This document shows positions 22,277 to 32,694 of a stretch of 64,000 bases of DNA, piece by piece. The translations under genes were made by a program, and so were the position numbers. The notes beneath the pieces were generated by a model. It had not been told where the DNA came from and searched no databases. It saw only the letters and a list, made by a program, of their open reading frames with translations. This DNA comes from Hygrocybe punicea (lineage: Eukaryota; Basidiomycota; Agaricomycetes; Agaricales; Hygrophoraceae), in contig OY744464.1 in the NCBI GenBank assembly GCA_963556145.1, forward strand, positions 3,782,001-3,846,000, written 5' to 3'. Within the stretch, counting starts at the first letter, position 1, and each line of letters begins with the position of its first letter.

Positions 22277-22877
22277 TGTAGAGGCTCCGGGCCCTCTGGA
22301 CCCGAATCCTCTTCATATCCCACTTCGTCCTCATCCATTCCCATTCACGTATTATCGATTCCGCCCGTTTCCGGTCCTTTCCGTCGATTCCGCTCCGGAT
22401 TCTGCCTCCGGAATCGTTCATACTCAAGATGCGATGTCTCTAACGACCCGGAATCAGTACGTATATAGTTACATATGATATATCTTCGTTTCCCGTTACT
22501 TAGTACATAGCACCATTCCCCCTATACTCCGCTCCACCTCTCTACCATCAGTTACAGCCTTCGGTTGTAGTACATAGTTACTACAGCACAGGATCTCTCC
22601 CAGTAGTATAAAAGATGTACTCTTATACTACAACCATATAGAAAAATACAGGTTATCGCTCCCCTTCAGTTCTATTTCTTAGTCCTCCCTTCGTATCGTC
22701 TCCATATTAGTCTTCGTAACTCCACTCTCTACACTTCCCCTCTGATCCAGAACCCCTGGATTCGGGTTGGATTGATTAGACACTACAAAGACACTAAACT
22801 CCTCTGATCACTTCTTAGCTGATCACCCCTTCTCGTAGATTCCCATTCGGATCTACAACAGAACTCGCCGTCACAAC
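22277..22877 (+). repeat. 3' long terminal repeat
   Basis: 601 bp, matching the 5' copy except at three CpG sites that are intact here. The flanking DNA to the right (from 22878) is unrelated AT-rich sequence. Confidence 0.9.
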
Positions 22878-23122
22878 GCCATACACTTATAATATTCATC
22901 AAGATTACAAGAAATGAGCATAATGACATTAGAATGGCCAAAAGCAAGCATTCTGGTTGATATATAGCCAGCAGTCACCACCAATATGCATATTAGTGTG
23001 CATGATGCCAATTGGTGGCAAGATGACTCAAGCATTCATTCACACATAAACTTGGATCAAAAAGTCAGAACAAATAATATTCATTCTTAAAAATGCATGG
23101 ACAATTGTAATTATGGGCAGAC

Positions 23123-24308
23123 CTATTCTGTTGTGGTAGGGATCAATGCCTGGCTCTCCTTGAATGCACATCTCTTTTCTTTTATACGAGACAGAGCACT
23201 ACCTTCTACTGGGACTCTGGTTTCATGGAGGGAATGGGGGAAGATTTTTTTACACCTGACTGAGCCATAATAGAATGAATGAAAAAGCATTACTATGCAC
23301 CGGTCCCACCATACAAGTAGTTCCTGTACCTCTGCCATTTCATCCTTATCCTCAAGTAGGTCGAGGAGACTGTTGTAGAACGTTTCAGAATCAGTAACTG
23401 TATCCGTGCGTGAGAATGTGCTGGAGGAGCAGAGAGCGAAGCGAACCTACAAGGGAGATAAGACATCCGATACTTGAAACCCAAACAAACACGTACCTGT
23501 GTGGCGATGTATGCCAAGGAGGCCTTTGTCATGCCTGTTATTCCGTGAATCCAGGCATTTCCTGAGCGTGTTGCTTTTGGCTCATCCTCGTCAACCGAGC
23601 TAGGTGACGTGAAGACATGTTTGTAGCCCTACAATACTACATTTAGACTAGACTGGAAGTGATTGTGAAAGGCACATACCGTAACTAAGAGTTGGCTTCT
23701 CAATAGCCCATTCCAAGGATCCTCTGGATCATATGCGAGGTCTGTGTAAAGAAAAAGGGGCCACTGATCACCACGCACAAGCATTTTGCCACTGCGTAAC
23801 TTGTCTTTTATCCTGTGGATCCTTGCTTCAGTGCACGAAGTAGGTGGAATGGAACACTTACTGAGGTACTGAACAGTCCACTCTGGCGGGACAAAGTAGC
23901 ACTCCAGTTCTCTCATGGTGAAACCTGTGAGTACTCTTGACCTTGCAACTCAGCAGGGGGTCAACTGTCTGCCCCAGGGGGATTATCCAATCAATGATAG
24001 CTGCCTTCATGCCTTTGGTATCATCTGCACAAGCCCCACTCATGCCCTTCGCTATCTGCATACAATGGAAGGTTTCAATGTGAGATACCAAAGAGAAGAA
24101 TGAATTTACGAGATTAGAAATCAATTCAACCTCCTCCTCTTCGGAAGTTAGGAGCTGTTGTTCCAGGTCCGGACACATTTTCAGTAATTCTGCGAAGACC
24201 AAGTGTTCACAACGCTTCCTACCACAACATTGGCAAATGAACATGGCAGGCAAGTTAAACTTACTGATGCGTTAAGGACTCTAGATCTATATCCTCCGAT
24301 TCACCCAT
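23123..24308 (-). CDS. DUF6698-like protein
   Basis: Seven exons, complement(join(23123..23255,23301..23446,23497..23628,23680..23821,23862..24055,24110..24218,24265..24308)), join in phase to give 299 residues. Typical blocks are seen in order: IAKGMSGACADDTKGMKAAI, RFHHERTGVLLCPA, GDQWPLFLYTDLAYDPEDPW, YKHVFTSPSSVDEDEPKATR, SGNAWIHGITGMT and YIATQVRFAL. These match a multi-copy family of unknown function in Agaricomycetes that I recognise as DUF6698. The start codon is a choice: no longer N-terminal extension could be built. One intron (40 nt) is very short. The gene lies between mobile elements and may travel with them. Confidence 0.75.
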
Positions 24309-25096
24309 ACAAATCAAGCCATTGGTGATAAGAACATTCACATTACAAAATGGGTGAACAGCCCAACCGAAGTGGCGTCTGCGATGGACGAGTGGTTCGG
24401 TAGTGGTTCTAGCTGCCAATGTTAGCCGCTAAAACCCAATATATATTGCTCTCTTATGGTCGTTTCCTGGCTCCAACCTGCAACGCGTTGTCATCGTTGT
24501 GTGCCTGCCAACCAGTGGATGGTGCAGAATCTGACATTGAGAAATACTGAGTGCCCCAGTCTGCCTGGGGGAAGATGGGGGGTTGAGGCATGGTTTTTAT
24601 ATGCCAACCGGTAAAACAGACTATGAATTCGAGACACGGAAATACTCATGAAAATATTATTGGCCAGAAAGCAACCAGCCTAGAATCAATCAATCAGAAA
24701 TGATGGTTATTATGGATGGGAATTAGACCTATCCACTTCTCATTATTGACCAGCTACCCCAGGGGCTAAAAAGATGTAATGCCATTTGACCGGGCAGTTG
24801 GATGCACATAAAAGCTAGGTCACAGTATTATATGAAAATCTCTTCAGGTTTTATATGCCTAGTCCTTTGCAGCCACAAAAAGCTAGGAAGAATTCCAGGA
24901 ATGACAACAAGGAAGGCATTGAAGTAACTTTCCAGTACACATTTCACTTATTCTTTCCCAGCTCTGAGTCATCAATATGACATCTAGAAATATGAAGATG
25001 AACTTGACTTACCAAGGATTGGCAAAGCTAGTCATGAGCGATGACGAAGTGATGGTGACTGAAGGTCATGGTGAGTTCATTATTTTTGAAATAGAA
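24309..25096. other. Gene-free stretch upstream of palindrome B
   Basis: No gene is supported on either strand. The first part probably holds the promoter of the DUF6698-like gene. The rest is AT-rich DNA with no clear repeat. Confidence 0.55.
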
Positions 25097-25827
25097 TAAA
25101 TTTATTGCCGTTTTCAAAAGTCATGACCTTTTGAAAAATAAATCTTTTAAAGAGGAAGACCCTAGTGAAATTGATAACTCATGAAATACTTCACTAAATT
25201 GCATAGTTTGACAGGGAGAGTTTGTCTATGTTCTAAGGGCTATCTTTCTCTGTATTTACATTTTTTAAATATATGGTATGTAGAGAGTTATAGGTGAATT
25301 GTTGATTTCAGTCATCTCAACTTGTACAATGAATATCTCTGCAGGAAATGCTTGGATTGACATGGTTGTGGAGAGAAATTTGTTCTATTTTTCAAGGGCT
25401 ACAAGGGTCTATACTGTGTTTTTCCATATTTTGAAAGTTTGAAGGAGAATTACACAAAAATGTCCTCTGTATAAATAACATTACAATAATCCAAAATATG
25501 GAAAAACACGGTATGGGCCCTTGTAGCCCTTGAAAAATAGAACAAATTTCTCTCCACAACCATGTCAATCCAAGCATTTCCTGCAGAGATATTCATTGTA
25601 CAAGTTGAGATGACTGAAATCAACAATTCACCTATAACTCTCTACATACCATATATTTTAAAAATGTAAATACAGAGAAAGATAGCCCTTAGAACATAGA
25701 CAAACTCTCCCTGTCAAACTATGCAATTTAGTGAAGTATTTCATGAGTCATCAATTTCACTAGGGTCTTCCTCTTTAAAAGATTTATTTTTCAAAAGGTC
25801 ATGACTTTTTGAAAACAGCAATAAATT
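25097..25827. mobile_element. Foldback palindrome B (arms about 337 bp, loop about 59 nt)
   Basis: The left arm (25097-25433) and right arm (25493-25827) are reverse complements with only a handful of differences over about 335 bp. Each arm contains two related blocks about 159 bp apart, ending in ctaagggctat and caagggctaca, the same motif as in element A. No protein is encoded. Such a sequence would extrude a cruciform or be transcribed to a long hairpin. It may be a foldback transposon or a source of small RNAs. Confidence 0.8.
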
Positions 25828-26420
25828 AAATATTTACTATGGTCTTCGGAGTGCCCACTTTCAGTCAACCGCTGCTTGACTTGGAGCCCGTGCGCTCCCT
25901 TTTCCGCTTCATCCTTTCCCCCTTCGGGGACCTTTGACCGCTTGTCTCACTTCACCCCTTTTCACCTTTATAAACACTTCTCGAGGTGGACTCCTATAGC
26001 TATCTCTATAGGACCCTCAGTCTCACCTCGAGTAAGCTGTTTTTTATTTCTTCCTCTCTTTCCCTCACCTTTCATACTCATCCTTCATTTTCAGTTGTCT
26101 TTCCACTTTCGTACTTTCTCCCACCCTTTACCTCTTACCCATTTGTTACGGTTCCGCAGCCTCTTTTGTTCCTGCAGCCCTCTTGTATTTCTCGTTGATA
26201 TACATTGTTCACTTCTGGGCCCAGCTTCTGAATTCAGAGCTGGGCCGCAGACACCTGTATACTCCACTCTGAGTTAGCGTGATAGACATTGCAATTGACG
26301 GCCAACCGGCGCCTCCCCGATTTCCGGATGGGCTTGGCAGAAATTTTCGGCTGAGTTAGTCCGCAGTATGAGACACACACTGGCAACCCACTTCTCTCCA
26401 TAAGTTAACAATCTCAAGCT
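25828..26420. other. Region upstream of the glycosyltransferase-like gene
   Basis: C/T-rich on the plus strand without a supported gene. A stem gggcccagct/agctgggcc brackets ctgaattcag at 26217-26246, similar in layout to the stem in the 121-bp repeats near 15.1 kb. The last 100 bp should contain the promoter of the next gene. Confidence 0.5.
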
Positions 26421-28052
26421 ATGCCTCGCTCCCTCTCTGTTTTTAAAGTTATTCTTCTCGTCGGCACTTTGACCGTCACCGTTCTCTTGCTATGGCATCC
26501 TACCTGGCAAAGTCGGCCTTGCTTGCCCATGCAACACACACCCAATTCCACCATTCTCTCTACACCAGTGAAGCGACATAATGTTGCGGTCGCATCCGTG
26601 TTCGGTCATCACTTCGATGTTTATATGCCGTTGGTATGGACTTTAGAACGTGTCTCACACAAAGGAGTCCAAGTCTATGCTGAACAACCGTTCCACTTCA
26701 ATTACAATCAAGTCGTTGATAATCTTGGTCTGTATAACGGAACTTTTTTGGACCCGGGGACCCTCCCTTTCGAGTTGGCCAAGAATTCTGGTGACGACGG
26801 GATTGATTTGCTTGTCTTTGGAACCTGCGAGATTGAGTGCGTTGATCATTTTTTACTTGGGCTGTGATGCTAATGGCCTCCGCTCCCAGTTTGCGTGACC
26901 TTGAGTGGAACAGCAAACTTTTAAAGGCTTGGGATGCCCGCGATGGAGCCCACAAGTTTAAAATCATATGCGTGGTGCATTCCGTAATGGACACATACTG
27001 GCAACGGGTCCTCCCAGAATGGTCCCGTCGCAATGCCATCCGCTTCCTTCCAATTTCCGAACAGTACACTTTCCTTCCTTTATGTCTTCCTGCCGTTTAA
27101 CAAATAGTGTTCCTTAGCGTCAAACGGGGCTTTCGTGAATATTTCGACGAGATCGCTGACGACCCAAATCCACCGCTGCGATCTGCTGGTTACGAATACA
27201 TCCCTATTGATGTTCACACACCTATCAAGGACATTCCTAACCTCCACCCTCCTTCGGAAAATATTCTTTCCAATGCCGTCATTCAAGGTTCCTTTTCCTA
27301 CGATCGCCGCAATTACGAACAAATCTTTTCCGAACTCACTCGTTCTCTCCATCGTAAGTCATAACATCTTGTGTGGTTAAGTATTCGACCCACTCTCTGT
27401 CTCTAGGTGATCCCAGGGTATGGGGCTACCTCCCGCTTGCCGACAAACCCGCGTTCGTGGTCGATAGTAGCCTTCCGGACCCACCATTTCGGCTTTATAT
27501 CCTTGGCTCTGGTGACCTGGCAGTGCCACCTGTGCTAACCAACGTCATCAGCATCCACCGAGATTTGAATTACACTGAATACTTTGCCTTTATGAACGAT
27601 ATGGATATTTGTATTCCTGCATTCGCAAGTGAAGATTACTTCGTCTCGCAGGCCAGTTCGACTGTAATGTTGGCGTTGGAGTGCAATGTGAGCCTTCTCG
27701 ACCTGTTCCACTCAATGCTGGTTCTTAGTCATCGCAGCTGCCAATTCTGGTTAACCGTCGCATGCGAGCGGCGTATACTTTTGTTGACGACGACAGCGTT
27801 GTTGTTACGCGTCCATCGGCCATGAGCGAGCTGGCTGCAATCCAAGCTCTGCGAACGAGGGATGCCTCAGATTTTTGGCAACAGGGTAGCTCCCTTAAAG
27901 CCAATTTGACAACCACTCCAGCTTTGAGGGAGGCTGTAGAGGATATGATACACAAGGGCTGGCGACGCAGAAAAGTTGACTTTGATGCCATTAAACGGAA
28001 TATTTGGGCTGCGAACGATCGTGTTGTGGAGAGGTTGCTGAGAGATTTGTAA
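26421..28052 (+). CDS. Type II membrane protein, glycosyltransferase-like
   Basis: Exons 26421-26836, 26890-27063, 27118-27353, 27407-27687 and 27738-28052 join in phase to give 473 residues. A short cytoplasmic start is followed by one transmembrane helix at about residues 9-25 (VILLVGTLTVTVLLLW), the topology of Golgi enzymes. The lumenal part has alternating beta/alpha segments: VAVASVFGHHFDVYMPL, IICVVHSVMDTYW, RLYILGSG, VISIHRDLNYTEYFAFM and a late ASSTVMLALECNVPILV. The last resembles the acceptor/donor-binding end of GT-B glycosyltransferases, where a display of rank and choice of residue is read as sugar-nucleotide binding. The family number is not assigned. Convergent with EMP24; 77 bp separate the stops. 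Confidence 0.65.
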
Positions 28053-28129
28053 ATTCTACCGCCCTGTACTGAACAATCTTTCTTCCACTTCATCTTGGAT
28101 AGGGAGTTCTGCTTAGAAGGGTTATGTGG

Positions 28130-29022
28130 TCAAATTACACGCTTTACTTCAAAAAAGGACTAGATATTGGTCGTAAATGGAAGGGTAGTTAGTGGTGAGC
28201 AATTGTGCAGACTCACTTTTAGATAGTAAACCTGCCACGCAACTACCATGAACAGAACAATAGCCTGCAAAACGGACCACCACTTCACGCGGTCATTGGT
28301 GGACTCTGCTGTGTTTCGGTGTGTACGCTCCCTGACAATAATGTACTCTTGCTCATCCTTCACAGCTGTCAACCCATTCGCGAGAGCACGAATCTCACGC
28401 TCGATCGGCGCAATAACGTCTGCGACGAAAGCCTATGAGTCTGATTCGGATAGATGATAAATGTCAGAAACGTACCATCTTCGAGCACATAAATAACGCC
28501 ATGAACATTGAAACTGATGCGTGGAGGCACATCGAACTCAAACCATTAAATGAAGAGGCAAAGCTGGCACCTACCTGACGAGTTTGTCCGCGATGGCGCT
28601 CATCTGGTTCGAAAAGCAATATTCGTGCCGTCCGTCTCTCTCAGCCGTGATGGCGAGGGTCCCTGTAGATTGCCTTATTTGCTTTCCCAGTATTCTGTCC
28701 TCCGGGTCTGCCAACTGGGAACGTGTATCAATACAATTTGCTCATATTGGTTGAAGTCGATTACAACTGACCCAAAAATCGATGTCCAAGTGACCTCCTC
28801 CACCTACTTGATATGTGATCGTCATCTGCACGTTATCAGGTTGGAATGAAATACAACCTGAAATTTTCATTGCTGTTTGCATACCTTGTCGTGTTTGTGA
28901 AGGTCTTCAAAGAAACACTCTTTCTTGGAAGCCATCACCTCTATCATATGAGCCGACACGAGAGGTATAACAAGAAGTAACCACACGGTGAATAACAGCT
29001 TTTGAGCCAATATTCGTGTCAT
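28130..29022 (-). CDS. EMP24: p24-family cargo receptor of COPII vesicles
   Basis: Six exons, complement(join(28130..28159,28217..28419,28476..28513,28575..28714,28772..28825,28885..29022)), give 200 residues. There is a signal peptide (LLFTVWLLLVIPLVSA), then the GOLD domain with its two conserved Cys (KKECFFED and HEYCFSN). A coiled-coil stretch follows, then a transmembrane helix (SVLQAIVLFMVVAWQVYYL) and a short tail SFFEVKRVI with the paired Phe used for COPII export. This is the Emp24/p24-beta form. The protein cycles between ER and Golgi. The ATG at 29022 is preferred over an upstream frame because it places the signal peptide at the start. The last exon is only 30 nt. Confidence 0.9.
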
Positions 29023-29188
29023 TTTGGTGCCCACAGACTGAGTTAAGTTATGGATTCCAGTGTCACACGGTGCTCTTTGTTTGGCACGCGACCCCTGACA
29101 CTCGCCCGCCATTTCGGGGGGTCCTTTGCGCGTTGACTCTACTCTTCATTCTGCTTTGATTTTTCTGTGGCTCTAAACTCGATTCTTC
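29023..29188. promoter_or_regulatory. Shared promoter region of EMP24 and RanBP1
   Basis: Only 166 bp separate the two divergent start codons, so both promoters must lie here. No TATA box is obvious. Confidence 0.6.
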
Positions 29189-30098
29189 ATGTCTGATCCT
29201 ACTACTAGCGATGCTCTTACTCCGAGAGTAAGTCATTTCCATGATTTACTGGGAGTCTTGAAACTTCGGCGACCACGTTCTCACTCGTCTGCTCTTTCTT
29301 TTGCCACAGGAGGAGGACGCCGATGTTCACTTTGAGCCCGTGATTAAGCTCACTGAACAAGTTGACACGAAGACTCACGAAGAGGACGAAAATGTCCTAT
29401 TCAAGATGTTCGTCCTTTCTATCGTCGTGATCAACCCACATAAACTTGTGACCCCCTCTAGGCGTGCCAAACTGTTCAGATTCGATTCTGGATCCACTGA
29501 ATGGAAAGAGCGTGGCACGGGCGACGTTCGTCTGCTGTCTCACAATGAAACTAAGAAGATCAGGCTCGTGATGAGGCGTGATAAGACTCTAAAAGTCTGC
29601 GCTAATCACCTCAGTGAGTCATTCTTTGTATATAAATAAATTGCCATATGAAGACTCTTCGCAGTTACTCCCGAAATGCGACTGCAACCGAACATTGGTT
29701 CCGATCGCAGTTGGGTGTGGAAGGTTGCCGCAGATTACTCTGAGGCCCCGCCAACCGCTGAAACACTTGCTATACGTTTTGCGAATGCTGACAGTGAGCA
29801 TTTTCGTATCATCGTTCATTGGTTACTGATAACCATGTTGTTACCAGACGCTGGCGAGTTCAAGACGGCATTTGAAGATGCCCAGAAGAAAAATGCCGGA
29901 ACCACCAAGGCTGACGCTGGAGAAACTGTAAAACCAGCTGAAGAGAAATCCTCTGAAGAGAAGCCGGTTGGAGAAAAGCCCTTCGACGCAAACCCAGTTG
30001 AAGAGAAGTCTGCCGATGTGAAATCCAATGAAGCGACCGCCGATGTGAAAACTTCGCAGACAGGCGATGAGAACCGGACGAGTTCGGAACCGGCTTGA
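29189..30098 (+). CDS. YRB1: Ran-binding protein 1
   Basis: Exons 29189-29227, 29310-29407, 29462-29613, 29665-29793 and 29848-30098 give 222 residues. A short acidic lead is followed by a Ran-binding domain at about residues 18-150: [50 protein letters not shown] and [12 protein letters not shown]. The C-terminal 70 residues are Lys/Glu/Ala-rich repeats ([15 protein letters not shown]). RanBP1 promotes GTP hydrolysis on Ran together with RanGAP and is mainly cytoplasmic. Nothing unusual is seen in the domain. Confidence 0.93.
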
Positions 30099-30308
30099 GA
30101 AATTGGACACCTCTGACTGTCGACTCATAGTTTAGATCCCTACAGCATTTGTATGTTCAAACACATCGGGAAAGAATCTTTCCCCTCCTCCCGTTTGATA
30201 TTTGTGCCTTTACCATCGTAATCTATAATCTAGGAAAGGGGTTTCAACCCAGGTGAGGGCACAGTACGATAAGCAGTGAAAGCAAAGGTGTGACTGCACA
30301 AATGATGG

Positions 30309-32611
30309 TTATTTCCTACCATTAGCCAAGGCTTCTTCATCTGCCCATGCAGTCCAGAATTCAGCACCCTCCCCTCTAGCCCAGTATAATCCACGTTTTT
30401 CGCCTCGGGCGACAGCCTCATTGATGAGCACGTGTCGTATGTTCTGACCCAAATCAATCAATCGCTATGTTATATATTGTTTGTGGACACTTACGGAGCC
30501 AGGTACCTCGTACATCGGTTCCAGTAGTAATGATTCCTGCTCGTCTCGTTAAAATATGTGTCTATTTCAAGTAGTAAGGCTACTCACCATGATTCCTCTC
30601 AGTCCTCGAGCACCGCCACCCCTCTCTGCTGCCTTTCGGCATATCTCATTCAGCGCTGAACTTGTAAATCGAATTTCCACCCCTGAATAGCCAAACAATG
30701 CTGTATACTGTGAGATCAGGGATCCTCTGACCTCCGTTAGTATTCGACGGAGGTCGGGCACAGTAAGAGGGGATAAAGTTGTGATGCTTGGCAGCCTTGA
30801 TATGAATTCTGGGATGAAGCTGGACGAAGTGGAATGCATGATACAAAGTTTTCACGAGAAATAACCCTACCCATATTTCACCAAATCTAAGAATTGAACG
30901 AAAACTCAATGGATGGATAACGACTAAGTAATGGAGGTTGTTGTTACCTATTGGTTCCACAAGACCAAGTAAATCCGGAGTCATGCTCCTGTTTGGGGTA
31001 AAGAACGGCATGAAGCCATTGGAGTTGTCGCCCTCGGACGGTGAAAGATTTGCCGTGAAACCTATTGACTAGATATATAAGAAATAATAAACCTTTTTTG
31101 CCTACAAAGAATAGGGAAATACAAACCCCTTTGGCGACTCGCCGCTTGATAACGCTATCGAGTCCTATGAATGCACCGCTGAGAATGAACAAGACATTGG
31201 ATGTATCAATATGGTAGATATCAGGTTTCGCTGATAAATTAGTTTCAGTCATCTCTTCACGATGGAACCGCAACTCTCTTACGAGTGGCTAAATTAGGAT
31301 TCCGGTGGCCTGCTCGAGAACGTCCTTCACCTCCGGGCGTTCCAGGGCCTTCGACGGCTGCTGATCCCTTGGCCTGCACTGATATAATTGATCCTTCCAT
31401 CATCCGGAGGAGTGCCTGCTGAACGCCTTCGCCTCCGACATCCCGCGATCCTTCCATACCACCACCACCGACCTTCCGGGCGATTTTGTCTACTTCATCG
31501 ATGTAAACTATCCCAGTACTGGGTCCTAAATCAGCGACTTAGTTGTTTAAGCGAATCGAAATGTGATACCTTGCACGGTAAGGATCCCAATTCGCTGCTT
31601 GAAGCTAGTTTTTGGAGTGAATTTAATGTCCAGAACTCAGGGCTGGACTTACCAGACGTTGAATCGCCATGTCGACATCCTCTCCTACATCTGCGACATC
31701 AGTCAATGTCTAGGATCAGACAATAGGCATAAAATACTGACATCCAGCCTGAAATCAAGATGAGTGAACAAATTTCCCAGAAACTTGGTATGACTATACC
31801 TGTGTGAAAGCAGTTGCATCACTGACAGAGAACGGAACGTCGAGAACCGTTGCGAGAGTACGTGCTAATAACGTTTTACCTGTGAAAGTTTGATAGATAC
31901 ATTGATGAAGTCGTGGTGTTCTTTCTTACACACCGGAACCCGTTGGACCTCTGTTCACATTTTGTTGCTAAATAGTGAGGATATTTTTCTGTAAAACGAA
32001 AAGAAGTGGATACAGACATTACTAAAACATTGCTCTTCTCGAATAAAGGGACGGGGTGCCTGTGAAGTGGTGTCGCAGGTGGTGAAACCCGATAAGGATG
32101 CGGATGTAGTTGTGTGGAGGAAATGTTAGAAAATGCTAAAGAAAAAATATAGAGATGAGTTCACTTTTAATCAACAAGTACTTTACAAACAGTCATTATG
32201 ATCCGGGATCGATTCCCAGCCGTCCCCGCTTTGTTCGTCTTGCACAGATGAAAGATTTGCGCGTACTCGGTTATAGTGGTTGAATACGCTTTGTGGCAGT
32301 TCAGCAATATGCTTAGTTCATGTAGAGTTCACTTGACCCACGCCACTGAAAGCACCTTCTTGGCATTCTCCTGCCCGATAATAAACTCGTCCAAATATTG
32401 CACGAGCTGCGGAAGGAGTTTAACTCGAGATATCATTTACTTGAGATGGTACGAATTGCACCTGACGTGGGGTTGCCAAGCCAGCGGGTCTTGAGTGTGG
32501 TACTTGTCCGGGATCTTCTCGCGGAAGATAATCATATCGTGCTTGCGTTCGCAGTTGACGGACCAAAGAACGCAGTTGTTGCAATCGTGAAACCATGGCA
32601 ATAAAGTCGTT
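30309..32611 (-). CDS. MCX1: Mitochondrial ClpX-type AAA+ unfoldase
   Basis: Exons, 3' to 5' on the plus map: 30309-30443, 30495-30536, 30588-30819, 30871-30886, 30948-31068, 31127-31230, 31283-31518, 31570-31604, 31653-31690, 31742-31748, 31800-31879, 31934-31950, 32018-32059, 32187-32288, 32342-32406, and an N-terminal exon ending at 32467 whose start is not settled. The joined part gives 423 residues after that exon. Landmarks: [19 protein letters not shown], Walker [27 protein letters not shown], Walker [14 protein letters not shown], a GSIGF loop, and [10 protein letters not shown] with RGGGARGLR near the C-terminus. Three exons are 7, 16 and 17 nt. The upstream exon contains CNNC and CERK, perhaps a zinc-binding start. 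Confidence 0.88.
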
Positions 32612-32694
32612 CTGCTGGGTTGAGCTTGGTGTCACCACCTGCACTCAAACAAACTCAAAATAAGAACAAATATGTAGTATTCTCAACCACGACC

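Larger units (their letters stand above)
17935..22877 (+). mobile_element. Non-autonomous LTR retroelement with an antisense gene
   Basis: Two 601-bp direct repeats (17935-18535 and 22277-22877) flank 3,741 bp. They begin TGTAGAGG and end CACA(AC). A primer-binding-site-like TGG follows the left repeat. The interior holds a gag-like frame on the sense strand (with two stops) and a spliced 428-codon gene on the opposite strand. No protease, reverse transcriptase, RNase H or integrase frame is seen, so the element would depend on another for movement. The LTRs differ at only three sites by eye, so insertion is recent. Flanks ACAC and ACGC may be a decayed 4-bp target duplication. Confidence 0.85.

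Noticed and set aside
32200..32235. tRNA-like arm (ccggg atcgatt cccag)
   Set aside because: It lies in a well-supported ClpX exon and no cloverleaf forms around it.
32420..32644. Separate 74-codon minus-strand gene upstream of ClpX
   Set aside because: It begins without ATG and its other frame holds CNNC ... CERK joined in phase to ClpX by a 60-nt intron, so it is better read as the ClpX 5' exon.
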